64,000 nucleotides of DNA, from positions 129,803,338 through 129,867,337 of the forward strand of contig CM057000.1 of NCBI GenBank assembly GCA_029891345.1, in the 5' to 3' direction. The stretch comes from Dryococelus australis (lineage: Eukaryota > Arthropoda > Insecta > Phasmatodea > Phasmatidae). Each line of letters opens with the position of its first letter. The first letter of the stretch is position 1. Shown here piece after piece: positions 33,796-44,785 of this stretch. Under the pieces are notes generated by a model, which was not told the DNA's origin, did not search any database, and saw only the letters and a program-made list of their open reading frames with translations. Both the position numbers and the translations under genes were made by a program.

Positions 33796-35032
33796 CGGTA
33801 TAAACTGCCCTATGCTGACAAGCTGACTGACTGCAATAATATGAAGTCTTAAGTTTATGAGACCTGACGATTTCTAGCTGATAACGTGTAAATGTTTTCT
33901 GCCATAAATTAAGTAACCTACTTGAACAAATATAATTCAGTTCCGCTTTGTAAAATCAAGCAAATGACTTTTAAAATATTGCATCAAGGCAGGCTATGGC
34001 GTGTATGAGCACAATTTTCGAAGAAAAAAGCGACGTATAAATGCTGGTAAGACAACAGTGTGAAGGATGATGAAAAACAAGGTAATGATGGAACAGATAA
34101 ATGTAATAATAAAATAAAATTGAACTTCAATGAACTTCTGGTAACAAAATTCTTGAAAAAAAATCTCAACAGCAAACGAGTAGAAAGTTAAAAAAATATT
34201 TGTTCGCCTACTATCCCAATCGACTAAAAAGTGAGTTAGCTCCCTTCTTAAAAAAAATAACAAAGAAAAGAACAATACAAACATGCATACACGTAATGTT
34301 TCAAAACAATCTGTAAGCCCAGAAATGAAGTTCTCAGGTATGTTTTGCCTTTCCCCAAAATATGCGATTCTGTAAAATTACCGAGCTGCATAATGCATCT
34401 GCCAATGAAACATATTTTTTTATATGCTCCGATGAATACTGACGTCGGTATACTTACTGCAGAGACTTATTAGTTTCGGTTTTCACTTCAATGAACAATT
34501 TAAAACTCCATCATGTGTCAACTTAGTGTCCAAATATTGAACAAATTAGCATATAAAATTTCCGATATAAACCACCAGTTCATGCAATTCAATTACATCC
34601 TCAAACATTCCTGTTTATTGGCCAAATACACATGCAAACAAACATAACATTAATTAACGTTTTACTGGAACATTAAATGTAATTGTCATCTCATTTGAAC
34701 TTAATTAATAACGACCATTTTCGTGGATACGGTGCAGCGCTCTGGAGGTGTCAAAACCGCGAATATTGCTGGCAGTTGTTGACGGTGTTGGCTGCGATGT
34801 TTTCCATGGCTATGACACAATAGGGCCGCGAAAAGCCCTCTCAAGAATTCTGAAACCAGTAAACAATGAGCACAGATACTTTTTTTTGTTGTAAATAACT
34901 GATGTTATTTGTAGAAGAGTTTAGGAATAACATTTATTTATTTATAAAAAAATCACTCTGTCGATCCCACAATGGGCAGAAACAACTGGGATACAGAGAT
35001 TGGCAATTGATTGTAACATAATATCAATATAG
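33796..35032. other. Unassigned AT-rich stretch
   Basis: Minus-strand frames at 33984-34284 are Phe/Leu-rich products of AT-rich DNA and not convincing. No repeat match in the window. Confidence 0.4.
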
Positions 35033-35105
35033 GATGGGAGGAATTCAACCGACAATCTTCGTGAGGCGGTTCCTTACACAAAATCAAATTGAAAACATAT
35101 GCGTG
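35033..35105 (+). mobile_element. MITE family J fragment
   Basis: AATTCAACCGACAATCTTCG, TGAGGCGGTTCCTTACACAA and AAAACATATGCG align with the left end of family J. Confidence 0.5.
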
Positions 35106-35182
35106 GCGCCAATAACAGGTTATGCCCACTTCGAGTCGTATAACCAATCGAACGAAAGTAAAATTATTTGAATCGTGTTGTT

Positions 35183-35808
35183 ATAGTATATTCGTGGTTT
35201 ATTCACACTTTTTAAATCAAACATTTGAAAAATCCCCCCATGTATGACGTATTTAGTTATTTCCTAAATATGCAACATATCAGAAGCGTTTTAGACCTCT
35301 GTTAACATAGAAGTATCATATTTTTCGTTAAATTAAAGTCTATCATATATATTATATACCTACGGTTTGTTTGTAAAGGGTTTTTTTAACCTCCCCCGGT
35401 TTTATGCTTGATAGCTTGGCAGGGGATGGCTTACAGACTAACTTATACCCTAACTTCAAGTAACACCCATGCCTTGCCCGGGATTCGAACCCAGAGCCTC
35501 CAGCACCCCAGATCGGTGGCGCACCAACCGACTGCGCCACGGTCGGTCGGCTACATTTTATATATAAATGATATTTCATTATTGAAAATACGAATCAGAC
35601 AGTGCGAAAACATGTGTGTTCGTGGCGCCTGGCAAGAAATAGTTCTCATGCAAAATATTATTACAATAGCGTGTGCACGAATTCGGTGCGTTGTCCTTTG
35701 GCGTAATTTTCTAGGCTTGCTTAGTTTGCACGAAGCGGAGGAATATCCTGGAAGTAGAACTTCCGCAGGGCTTCAGAACAGTGCGAAGTAACCGTGAATG
35801 GATTATAG
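35183..35808 (+). mobile_element. MITE family D interrupted by SINE B
   Basis: The left part (TATAGTATATTCGTGGTTTA...) and right part (GAAATAGTTCTCATGCAAAA...GGCTTCAGAACAG...GTGAATGGATTATAG) are colinear with the 18488 copy. A SINE B occupies 35370-35551 between them. Family D therefore predates this SINE B insertion. Confidence 0.88.
35370..35551 (-). mobile_element. SINE family B, minus strand
   Basis: On the minus strand the head reads CCGACCGTGGCGCAGTCGGT followed by TGGTGCGCC (A-box) and GGGTTCGAATCCCGGG (B-box), then GCAAGGCATGGGTGTTACTT and the tail. This is a tRNA-derived SINE about 182 bp long. The second copy is at 58807. It is inserted in a family D MITE. Confidence 0.9.
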
Positions 35809-35947
35809 TCACGAAGTAATGGTGTTGGAATTTCCCATGTGTCGGTCTGATTTCAAACGTTTACTCACATCAAAAATGGCTAATACGAGTATCTTACCAT
35901 GAATCTTCCGGTATTATAGGAACGTGAAGCACACTTTGTCTTTATTA

Positions 35948-36342
35948 CTGAAGGATGTTCACGATAGAGTGAGCACCTTCGAAATCTGCCTGCATATATT
36001 ATAACGGGCGCACTGAGTGATATACGCCCAGTAGAGTTTGTAACGATAGGCGGAAAATAGTTCCATATCTTAACGTCAAATTAAAACTGTTAGATAACCA
36101 TTTTGGAACAACTTAAAAAATTTCTTTGGTTTTGTACTTTTTTTTTTTATGTATTGAAGTGTAAAAAAAGAGCATATTTGCGAAATATTTACCTTTATAA
36201 TAATTTCAAAGTTTCACTTGTTCAACGCACGAATAAAGTGATGAATCCACGAGTGTTGATTTTTCATGATGCTGAAGAATACACAACGTGCATACAAGTA
36301 GATCTTAGGCAGGGCTTTCAAAAGTGCTCGTTTTACCGTGTA
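35948..36342 (-). mobile_element. MITE family C, reverse orientation
   Basis: Starts near AAGGATGTTCACGATAGAGT, contains ATAACGGGCGCACTGAGTGA and GGCAGGGCTTTCAAAAGTGC, and ends TCGTTTTACCGTG. The outermost right tip is lost. Confidence 0.85.
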
Positions 36343-36404
36343 ACAAATCGGTCGCCAATGAATGTCCTATGATGCGAGAAGACGAGAGAACGACTGCAAG
36401 CCAG

Positions 36405-36512
36405 TTGTGCCTTGCGCGTAAGGGCGTCCAGACATTTGACGCGCGTGCCTAGGACAACCTTAGCGCTCCCATGCTCCCAGGCCTCGGACACACGAAATAC
36501 CTCCAGCCAGAC
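36405..36512 (+). repeat. Dispersed repeat family P, copy 2
   Basis: GTTGTGCCTTGCGCGTAAGG, ACAACCTTAGCGCTCCCATG and CGGACACACGAAATACCTCC align with 10335-10442. Confidence 0.5.
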
Positions 36513-36539
36513 AGCGCCCTTATGGTGCGTGCAAGCAGT

Positions 36540-36835
36540 TATGTTTACACGATTTTCGATATAACTCGTTTTCCAAAGGGTTTAATGAAAAATTTTTGGC
36601 TCGACAAGACGTAAATAATAATTTTCAATTACTTTTTACGCTGTTGGTTATTCACTGCTTTCATTATTCTCGGAGCACTTATGGAAGAACAAAGGATTTA
36701 TTTCTCTTATCTTTAACCAGTGCCCCGAGAATAACGAACAGAGCGAATCTGTAACTACGTAAGAAGGTGTTCAAAATTGTTATTTGCGTCCTGTCCAGCT
36801 AAAAATTTCGAAAAATCCAGTGTAAAACAATTTGT
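36540..36835. mobile_element. Foldback MITE family Q
   Basis: Nearly palindromic: AAAATTTTTGGCTCGACAAG and ATTATTCTCGGAGCACTTAT on the left arm (about 36587-36683) pair with AGTGCCCCGAGAATAACG and GTCCTGTCCAGCTAAAAATT on the right arm (about 36729-36818). The ends approach GTTTACAC and GTGTAAAAC. The loop is about 45 bp. No coding region. Confidence 0.8.
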
Positions 36836-36907
36836 CACAAAAATATATATATAAATATGGTTTTCGTGCACCATTTCCCTTAATATGTAAACTAGCGATG
36901 AATTGTG

Positions 36908-37570
36908 TAAAGTCTATTCACGTTTTCTTCACAATTTTTTTTTTAAATTCAACCCTTTCAAAAACCACCCCACGTATGACGTGCTTTATTGTTTAGTAAA
37001 TATTTAATATGTCACAAGTTCTTTTATACTTATATTAATGTAGAAGTATATTATTCTTGGTTAAATCGAACTTTTACTTACAGTATATTTTAACTATGAA
37101 CTATGTTAATTCATTTATAATTAATATAAGCAGGGAGAGAATACGTGTGTTGAAAATGCCTAGTACAGACTATTCACGGGAAAGTGAGCACTTATGAAAG
37201 TCCTCGCATGTCGAATAATATTCAATAAATTTTTGCCTTATACGTTAACTTCCAAGTGTGGAGGAATATACGCATTGTGTTTATTTTTACATGTCAATAT
37301 TTATTTATAAAAGGAGGTTCAAGAATAATAAATGGCCGAAGGGAAAAGAAACTAGTGCCTCAAAAGGTCACTTTACGGTGAACAGCCTATAGGAAATAGT
37401 TCCTATGCAAAATATTATTATACTGGGAGCGCACGAATGCGTTGCGGCGTCCCTTTGGTGTAATTTTCTAGACTCGGTTAAGCTTTGTTTGCACGAGGCG
37501 GAGGAATATCCTTGAAGTAGAACTTTAGCAGGGCTTCAGAAGAGTTGGAAGTAACCGTGAATTGAGTATA
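36908..37570 (+). mobile_element. MITE family D split by a C2 MITE
   Basis: D left part TAAAGTCTATTCACGTTTTC to AATGCCTAG; D right part GGAAATAGTTCCTATGCAAA to GTGAATTGAGTATA. Removing 37166-37391 restores the uninterrupted family sequence GCCTAGTARGAAATAGTT, an empty-site test inside the window. Confidence 0.9.
37166..37389. mobile_element. Short MITE C2 nested in family D
   Basis: The 224-bp unit starts CAGACTATTCACGGGAAAGT and ends with the inverted ACGGTGAACAGCCTA. It is flanked by TA on both sides (37164-37165 and 37390-37391), while the uninterrupted D copies have a single TA there. This fixes the target duplication as TA, as for Tc1/mariner-type elements. The interior matches 24218-24458. 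Confidence 0.93.
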
Positions 37571-38193
37571 CTAGCCAACTGGCCTCTGATTGGCTTTGAG
37601 TTCTGCCTAGAGAGGTATTCCGAAATACTGTCTATCTCACTCGGAGATAATGGAAGACAAACCAGCCTTTGTTACAGAGCGGGTAAATTTCAATCGGAGA
37701 ACAATAAACGTCAATTAGGCGACTGAGTAAGATATGCAAAAATTGTATGACTTTTTTTTCGTATTGTTAATAGTACTTACTGTGAAGAGGCCAACCTCCA
37801 GTCGTCCCTCCTCTGACATATGTGTGTATGTGTGTGTGCGCGTGTGTGTGTGTTGTGTAATGTTTAGTACGTAAGCGATTTTCCTGAAACCCTTCTGGCA
37901 ATAAATATATGGCAAAAATGGAGGTTAAAAAATGTGGCTAAAAGAACTTGTACTGAATATCAATCGTGGCACAAAGTGCGTCGAAAATGGAGGCACGAAG
38001 ACAAGATTTATTAATTTTTTTCCAATACAATTTTTTTGTTGCATGACGCTTAGTTTCGACGCGAGGAGATTTTGTTCAACGTGTGAGGAAGCAGTGGTTA
38101 ACCTGCCCACGTGGCCTCGAATGCAGAAGTGTTTTAAGGCGAGTGATTTCCTGAATGGCTGTACATTCTACAGAATTGTGAGAATATTGACTA
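37571..38193. other. Unassigned stretch with short GT microsatellite
   Basis: A GT-rich tract lies at 37820-37855. Frames at 37715-38198 are short and unrecognised. Confidence 0.35.
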
Positions 38194-38617
38194 TATAGTC
38201 TGTTCGCGGTTTCTTCGCACTTTTTAAATTAAACATTTTATAATAAAAAAAAAAGACACCCAAAGCATGACACGTTTGGTTGCTTCCTAAATACGTCATG
38301 TATAACAAGCGTTTTATACTTATGTAAATGTCAAATTACCAAATTTTTTGTTAAATTGAACTCGTAATTTTATTTTTCCTAAAAATTATAATATTTAATG
38401 AATAAAGACAAAGAGAAGGTAGGCATGTTGGTAATACCTAATAATAAATAATTCTTACGCAAAATATTATTACACTGAGTGCGCACGAATGCGATGCGTT
38501 GGCCCTCTGGTGTGATTTGGTAGGATTTGTTTACGTTAGGCGGAGGAATGTAATATCCTGGAAGTAGAACTTTGACAGAGCTTCAGAAAAGTTGTAAGTA
38601 ACCGTGAGTGGAGTATA
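38194..38617 (+). mobile_element. MITE family D
   Basis: Left end TATAGTCTGTTCGCGGTTTC, right end CCGTGAGTGGAGTATA. The interior is complete, including GGCGGAGGAATGTAATATCC and GTAGAACTTTGACAGAGCTT. Length is 424 bp. Confidence 0.9.
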
Positions 38618-39444
38618 AACATGGGTTCGTGCGAATAGTTGTTTCTGCAGATCAGTACGGATACAGACACCACGTGGGTTTACGAAGGAAATTATTTGTT
38701 TATTATAGACTCTTTCAGATAGTGTGAATATTCGCCAATTTCAGAAAAAAAAAATGCAACAGCATGAACGTTACTGTCTCAGGTGTGTTCCGAAAATAAT
38801 GTCGCGGTCCTTAGCAGGCATAAAATATGATACAGCTCTGCGACATATAGTCTCCTTCTCACTATACACGGTTGATGTCCAATATACCTGTACTTTTCAT
38901 CGACACTCGTCAAATGCTAAGAGTTGAGAAAGCGGTGTGGGGGTGCCGTTTTGCTTACACCTTTAAGAGAAACAGAAAGGTATTTTAAATATGATTTAGG
39001 GTCATTCTTTTAAGATCTGCACAAGCGTTATTACAGGAAAAGAGAGATATATACTTGAGAACTAATGCTCTAGAAAAAAAAATGAAAGCCCTGCGGCACG
39101 ATGACCTGTAGTAACAGCCATGGTACCATGGATAATTGTTAATGGAAGCTCGCGATGAGTTCAGTGAGTGTGTTCGCTTCGTCTCTGACATTCAGCATTG
39201 AGCACTTCGCCACGGTCAGGCTTGGCCTGCTCCGTCGAGAGAACTTGGTTAGGAGAAATAAAGTCATGTCGTCAACAACGCTGGCGTTAAGTACCACTGA
39301 GCTGATTAAACTGTGGAAAATGTAATGGGCTTAGAACCTTCGACCAGTTGTAAGCGGCGCGAGTGAAGGCGCAGCTCATGAAGGACTCCCGCAACACTAA
39401 GTCAGACGCTCTGACTGTTCACATCAAACAGTGGATATGGAGTA
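38618..39444. other. Unassigned stretch
   Basis: Frames at 38724-38927 and 38985-39191 are short and unrecognised. CCATGGTACCATGG (39118-39131) is a small perfect palindrome. Confidence 0.35.
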
Positions 39445-39654
39445 GAGTGTGCTTGTCAGCTGCGCAGTATAACTGTTTCCGTGTACCAACATTGAAATTC
39501 TTGCATTCCCGCACAACTATTCGAAACAACCTGTCTTCTACTAATTTTAGCACACTGTTTACTCAACTAAGTGCTTTTACACGCTGGTTAACTACTTCCA
39601 AGTTCTAACGCAAATGCTGGATAATCGAGTTACTCAAAATTCAATTTTTGTTTA
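39445..39654 (+). repeat. Dispersed repeat family M, copy 1 left block
   Basis: GTGCTTGTCAGCTGCGCAGT, TAGCACACTGTTTACTCAAC and GTTAACTACTTCCAAGTTCT match 47372-47560. A further block of the same family (TTCTTATGGCAATTCTTGAA, about 40898-40985) lies downstream beyond a SINE N and other DNA. Class unknown. Confidence 0.55.
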
Positions 39655-39665
39655 GTAATAGCGTC

Positions 39666-39920
39666 GGGGATATGTTGGCAAGGCTTAAAGTCTCGTCAAC
39701 AGCGATGCAATTAGAGATGAAGGAAATTACTCAGATAATAAGGGGCGGGGAAAGAATCGGCCAAGGCCTGCAGCAAGGAAATAAAATGCCAGTGTTTGCC
39801 TAGAGATATTTCGGAAGAACATGGAAAACAGAGGTGAGGTCGGCGGCCGGACTGAGAATCGAATCCATACCCTCCCGAATGAGAGTCTAGTTGTTTACCA
39901 CCGCGCCACCTCGCTTGGTA
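39666..39920 (-). mobile_element. SINE family N, near full length
   Basis: On the minus strand: CGAGGTGGCGCGGTGGTAAA (A-box region), CTCTCATTCGGGAGG, GGATTCGATTCTC (B-box), then a body ending in GACGAGACTTTAAGCC. About 255 bp. It lies within or next to repeat M. Its resemblance to a common orthopteroid SINE is from memory. Confidence 0.88.
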
Positions 39921-40521
39921 CTCAATCGAGCGTCTTTCTTGCTAAGCCAAACGTAAACAAAGGGCATATCATATCAATTTTTTAACATGTGATTTTAGTA
40001 TTTCCTCAACAGAGTGTGTTAATGACCACCAGGCAACTCTGTCACATGTGCAATACTAGCCCACAACTCCACAACACTCGTGTTGCAAAAATAAAAATGG
40101 GAGGCAAATAAGAACAATCATCAGCGGAAGAATAATCATCAGCAATGCAGATTACGATTAAGAGGGTTATTGAACAAAATGAAAAAATAAATTTCCGTTT
40201 ATAGTTTTAATTTCCGGGCACCTCTCGTCTCTTTTTTTACTTCCTTCACCCCAACAGATACACAAGATGCAATGTAAACATTGAACGAAATAATGACCTG
40301 CAAACAGAGTAGAAAAATACTACCCGGTATACATAATTTATAAATTTACAATTTCCCAATTACTTTAAAACATTACAAACTGATATTAAAATTTACGGAG
40401 TTACATAAAAACTTGTCTATAAAATAATACAAATATATGAAGTACTTAACTGGCACAAATCCCCTAATACTTTACCAACAAATTTTGCATGTCCCACAGT
40501 GAGACCAACCCTTAGTGTAGG
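39921..40521. other. Unassigned AT-rich stretch
   Basis: No repeat match. If the exon at 40522-40722 is real, this would be its 3' flank on the minus strand, but no AATAAA hexamer is obvious there on that strand. Confidence 0.35.
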
Positions 40522-40722
40522 CTACGATCCCCCCAAGGCCCCCCCCAACCGAGTGTCCCCCCTCGCTTCGTTTGTCAGGGCATTTACAGTCCAAATTCCG
40601 TAACCGTCGTCCTCCCCAAAGCTGTGAAGAAAGTCCTCGAAACGGAAGTAGATCTTCGTCCAGTCAAATCCAAAAGCGGCGCTGACGTCCCAAGGCAACC
40701 CCCTCAGTCGCCCAGTCCGTCG
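40522..40722 (-). CDS. Possible terminal exon of an unknown host gene
   Basis: On the minus strand, a TTTCTTTCACTTAG acceptor-like sequence (polypyrimidine then AG, ending at 40723) is followed by an open frame of 66 codons that ends in TAG. The peptide includes AAFGFDWTKIYFRFEDFLHS and GEDDGYGIWTVNALTNEA, an ordered, aromatic-rich composition unlike random translation. The block is GC-rich compared with its flanks. It has no ATG, so it would be an internal-start or last exon. I do not recognise the family. The plus-strand frame at 40624-40842 overlaps it and looks less protein-like. It could instead be chance in GC-rich DNA. Confidence 0.35.
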   Translation of the reverse strand, partial: RRTGRLRGLPWDVSAAFGFDWTKIYFRFEDFLHSFGEDDGYGIWTVNALTNEARGDTRLGGALGGS

Positions 40723-41054
40723 CTAAGTGAAAGAAACGCCGCGAGGTCCAGTGAAACTCCGGCCCTCGCCGAAGCCACCAGGCGCCCGCGTCGCGGAGTC
40801 TTAACTCTTCCTTCGGCTGCCGTCAACGGGCAGACGTCTTAAGCAAAGTAAGTACTCGTGACTCGAGCCAGAGCGACGGGAGTTAACGTTAACTACGTTA
40901 CAGTTCTTATGGCAATTCTTGAACTAATGTTGGGAAACTGTGCAGAAAACGAAAATCAATCCAGTCCTTCATCCTTAATCTATGGCCTATGCCCCACGAC
41001 GTCTCAACCTCAGTCCTCAACACGATAGTGTTAGAATGGAAATACGACCCACCG
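40723..41054. other. GC-rich flank and repeat M right block
   Basis: GC-rich to about 40860, then a block (40898-40985) matching the right part of repeat M at 47645-47735. CTTAATCTATGGCC at 40976 resembles an E end, but nothing else of E is present. Confidence 0.4.
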
Positions 41055-41294
41055 TATAGGCTGTTCACGATAAAGTGAGCACTATTTAAGGCCCTTATAA
41101 ATGTTTCCTTTTATCAAATTTCCATCTTCCTGCTGCTCTTTAATATAAACATTGCAATGTGACCAATATACACAGTTTATACATGTCACCACCATCAAAA
41201 TTTATTGCCTGAGGCTGCAATAAGATATATTTATTAGCGGTTAAAGCCTTTTGCAAGGGCCTTAAAAAGTGCCCACTATCGTGAACAGGCTATA
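41055..41294. mobile_element. Short MITE subfamily C3
   Basis: Left end TATAGGCTGTTCACGATAAA, right end, reverse complement, TATAGCCTGTTCACGATAGT. It has C-type tips followed by ACTATTTAAGGCCCTTATAA / ACTTTTTAAGGCCCTTGC, but an interior (CAAATTTCCATCTTCCTGCT) shared with neither C nor C2. Length is 240 bp. Confidence 0.85.
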
Positions 41295-41956
41295 AACAGA
41301 GAGCATACAGGTAGAAAATTGACAAATTTCAAACACGAGTTAAATTGAGTTGGCGTCGCGTATGTATGCAAGTATACGTATTTAATTCATTCTTACGAGC
41401 GTGTGTGCTGAAATGTTCAGAAAAATTTCAGGAATGTTATAAGATATTAAAAGTGTTGATATTCAATGTCACGAAGAAAGAAAACAAAATAGTAATAAAC
41501 ATATAAATATTTAGTTTCCCCTTTAGCATTACATGAGTATCAAACTTGGCAAGAATCATTTGAATATTACCTGAGTTATAATATACCAGGTGACTGGTGA
41601 AAATATGGTATCTCTATACCAAGTAACATCCCTGTAGTTCAAATGTAATCAATTTGAGAAACTGAAATATAAGCCACGTCAAAGGATGTCCATAAATCAC
41701 CAGTGCTTGCGTTAAACCTTAACTTTCAACTTTATATGAAAGTGAAAGAAATAATAAGTTAGTAATGAGTATCAAATTAAGGTGCTATTTGAAAGGCGCA
41801 CCGTGCTTCCTAATACGCACCTAATGGTCAAATGTCATCGGATGCTCCTTTACTGTCGGTGAACTTGCCTAGAAGGATGCTATACAAGTGAAGGTACAAA
41901 CACTACGACATACTTTGTGGGGACTATCCCTGACACGGGATGGTCCCTACAAGTAT
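41295..41956. other. Unassigned stretch
   Basis: AT-rich, no frame or repeat recognised. Confidence 0.35.
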
Positions 41957-42689
41957 ACACCGAGAAAAAAGTTTTGTTGAATCAATGAAAGTTTGTTTGG
42001 CACAACAAAATTGTTTCTATAGGGCCAATTAAATATTTTTGTTGGTGAAACCAAATTATTTTGTTGTACTTATTTGTTCACCACAAACAAAGATTTGGTT
42101 TGGTGCAACTAAAGATTTGTTTAGATTTTCATACATTAAACAATTTAGTCTAATATAAAAAAAACTCGAAAAGAGACTGGGATTTTAACCTACATCAGCT
42201 CTGACTAAGCGATACGCGCTTAGCAACCTCAACCAAAGTAATTACTGATTAAAACGCGATGTTTTTAAATACATGTACTTCAAATACTGGTAAACGTGCG
42301 CAAATAAATGTTTCAAGTTTTACAGCTTTCCTATTTAGTTTCCTGTTGAACTTGTTTTATTATAATGTTTATACCGTTATTAAGCATCAATACATGCACT
42401 AACAAACACTGTTACAATTCTAATTGTCACTAAAAATACAGACAAACTCTCGAAATGTATTTCCAATCGACGACAATCAAATAAGTAACAAAACAAATAT
42501 ATGAAGGTGATTCAACCAAATAGTCTGTTGACAATCTAATCTCATTCGGCCCAACACAGAGGTATTGTTAATTCAATCATGTATTTTTATAGGAACAAAA
42601 TTAATTTGTTGTTTTTAGAGTTTTGTGTACTGAATAAAATATTTTTGGGCATATACCAATAAATATTTTGTTGGCTTTTCTCTCAGTGT
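41957..42689 (+). mobile_element. Element family G with internal tRNA-like module
   Basis: Left end ACACCGAGAAAAAAGTTTTG; right end, reverse complement, ACACTGAGAGAAAAGCCAAC. TA flanks both ends. Subterminal regions are full of ACAAAATATTTTTGTTGG-like motifs in both orientations. At 42173-42235, minus strand, a tRNA-like module is present. No transposase. Copy 2 is at 56803-57823, inverted. Confidence 0.78.
42173..42235 (-). other. tRNA-like module inside element G
   Basis: On the minus strand: TTGGTTGAGGTTGCTAAGCG, a perfect 7-bp stem CTAAGCG-cgtat-CGCTTAG, CAGAGCTGATG, then GTAGGTTAAAATCCCAG. The spacing and the GGTTAAAATCC block imitate a tRNA T-arm/B-box; the first block imitates the A-box region. 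No acceptor stem pairs, so it is not called a tRNA gene. Confidence 0.5.
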
Positions 42690-43077
42690 AGCTGCTTATT
42701 CCTGTGCACGCGGCCATTGACTATTCAGTCCTTGGGCAATTCTGCAAACTCGTTTGACCAACCACCATATGAACATTTATAAATTAATATAGAGCCATGT
42801 TTAGTAGTCCTTTGATATTCAGGCCACGATGAGTCTACGAAGACAGTTGTGTGCGTTAAAAATAACCATGATTATAGGAACCCATTAATTGTGTAATTCT
42901 GTAAGAGGGATTCCTAAGCATTCTAACATGTACCGGTCGTCTGACAGTAATTTCGTTGTCAAATGAGATGTCATGACTCCACTGGTGTTCTCGATCATCT
43001 TCACCCGGATGTTTGTCTGGGTTGTCTAATGTCAGTATCTTTGTTGCAGGCCAGTCATTCGCCGAGCTGGCAGTTGG
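42690..43077. other. Possible decayed coding block, minus strand
   Basis: A minus-strand frame ends at 42856 and runs up to the F element. It includes a charged segment (NPDKHPGEDDREHQW) and VRRPVHVRMLRNPSY. It is cut off by the F insertion at 43078. I recognise no family; it may belong with the sequence on the far side of that insertion. Confidence 0.3.
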
Positions 43078-44657
43078 TACACTGTAAAAAAAAAAGTGTA
43101 ATTTTACACGAATGTACGTGCAGCACAATCTCCACTCATGTTCGTGTATTTTTACACGTACATGTGTACGTGTATTTTTACTGTGTGTCCCATGCATATT
43201 TACAAATTCAATGCCAGTGTAATTTTACTATGCTTGTTATTCTTTTTACTAATCATTATGTTCAATTACACGTACTCTGTATGTGCCATTTTACTTTTTT
43301 TTGTTACCAATATCAATCCACATAATGTATATTTACACAAATTTTGTTAGTGTAATTTTTTCATACCTGCCAATTTTTTTTACTAATCATCACATTAAAT
43401 CACATGTACTCTGTACATGTTACTTTACCATACTTGCTACTATTTTTTTTACCACACATTGTAGATTAACACAATCATTGTTATGGTAATTTTACTACAC
43501 CAGTCTGTTACTGTTTAATGTTCATCATACCTAATTACATGTACACTGTAGGTCTAATATTACCATACCAGTTTGTAATTTTACCTTATTGTGATGTTAA
43601 ATAACATTGGCTATGTAACTGTAAATTACAGATATCCTGCCACATGCTGTAAATTTACACAAACATCACAGTTGTCATTTTCTCACAAACAAAATAAGTA
43701 AAATCGCAGATTTTCTACAATTTTAATTACAAAATTTCTGTACATTAACAAAGTTATCTCCAAAATTTAATAACTATCTTATCATATTGACTTCAAATAT
43801 AGAATAGGTAGTTATGTACAAAAAAAAAAGCATATACAATCAGTGGGAGTTAAGATTTATTTTCAACACAAAAGGAGTTCGAAGTAGTTTTACTCGCTAC
43901 CGCTAGATCGCATGGTTTTAGCAAATACTTGTAGTTATATTTAAATTCACAGGAACATTAGTGTAAAATTACAAATAGTATACTCCTTTTAGGAAATTAC
44001 ACATAGAAATGTACAGTTACCATAAATTTGCATGTGTAAATATTCTCTCATATACTTTCGAATTTGTAATTTTACACCCTTGTTAATGTCAATATACCAG
44101 TACGCTTGTGGTTTTTTTTTTTTTACTGTAAGATGGTACTACATTTTGAGTGAAATAGGAAATCATGTACTTTTACACTGATGAGCGTGTTTTAATACAA
44201 GATTAGGGTTTTAGTGCCTTGCATTAGTGTATTTTTAAACATACATTTGCATGGGTAATTTTTCACCCTTCTTAATGTCAATATACCAGTACATTTATGG
44301 CTTTTTACAGTAAGATTATACTACCTTTTGAATGAAATAGAACAATATGTACTTTTACACCGATGTACATGTTTCAATACAACATTGGCGTGGTTGTAAA
44401 AATACCCATATTTGGGTTTTAATACTTCACGTTCGTGGATTTTTACACGTACTTTCACATTTGTAAATTTGCACCCCTCTTATTGTTAACATACCAATAC
44501 ATTTGTGTTTTTTATCATATCAATGTACTACGTTAATGAATAAAGTTGTACATTCATGTAAATTTACTTGTAATGTACTTGTCTTTACAAATTACACACA
44601 AAATGTAAAATTACCGAAAGGTTGTACGTGAATTTAACACTTTTTTTTTACAGTGTA
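43078..44657. mobile_element. Large foldback element family F, copy 2
   Basis: Starts TACACTGTAAAAAAAAAAGT and ends with the inverted form TTTTTTTTTACAGTGTA, with TA at each terminus. The 1.58-kb interior consists largely of scattered TGTAATTTTAC, GTAAATTTACAC and TTTTTACACGTA motifs in both orientations, with spacings of 40-130 bp and larger blocks repeated (CAATATACCAGTACRYTTGT at 44090 and 44280). No transposase is recognisable; frames here are AT-rich translations. Confidence 0.75.
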
Positions 44658-44785
44658 CTATGGCCTGGATCTACCCGCCGCTCGTGATGTAGCCAGGAGT
44701 ATGGCATGTGTTATGAATCGCAGCTCCTGGTCGCATCATCTGTGGTATTTCCCACACGCATTGGTTGCTATTATTGCTTTCGACA

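Noticed and set aside
43138-43489. Phe/Tyr-rich membrane-like proteins
   Set aside because: AT-rich translations of the motif-repeat interior of the F element.
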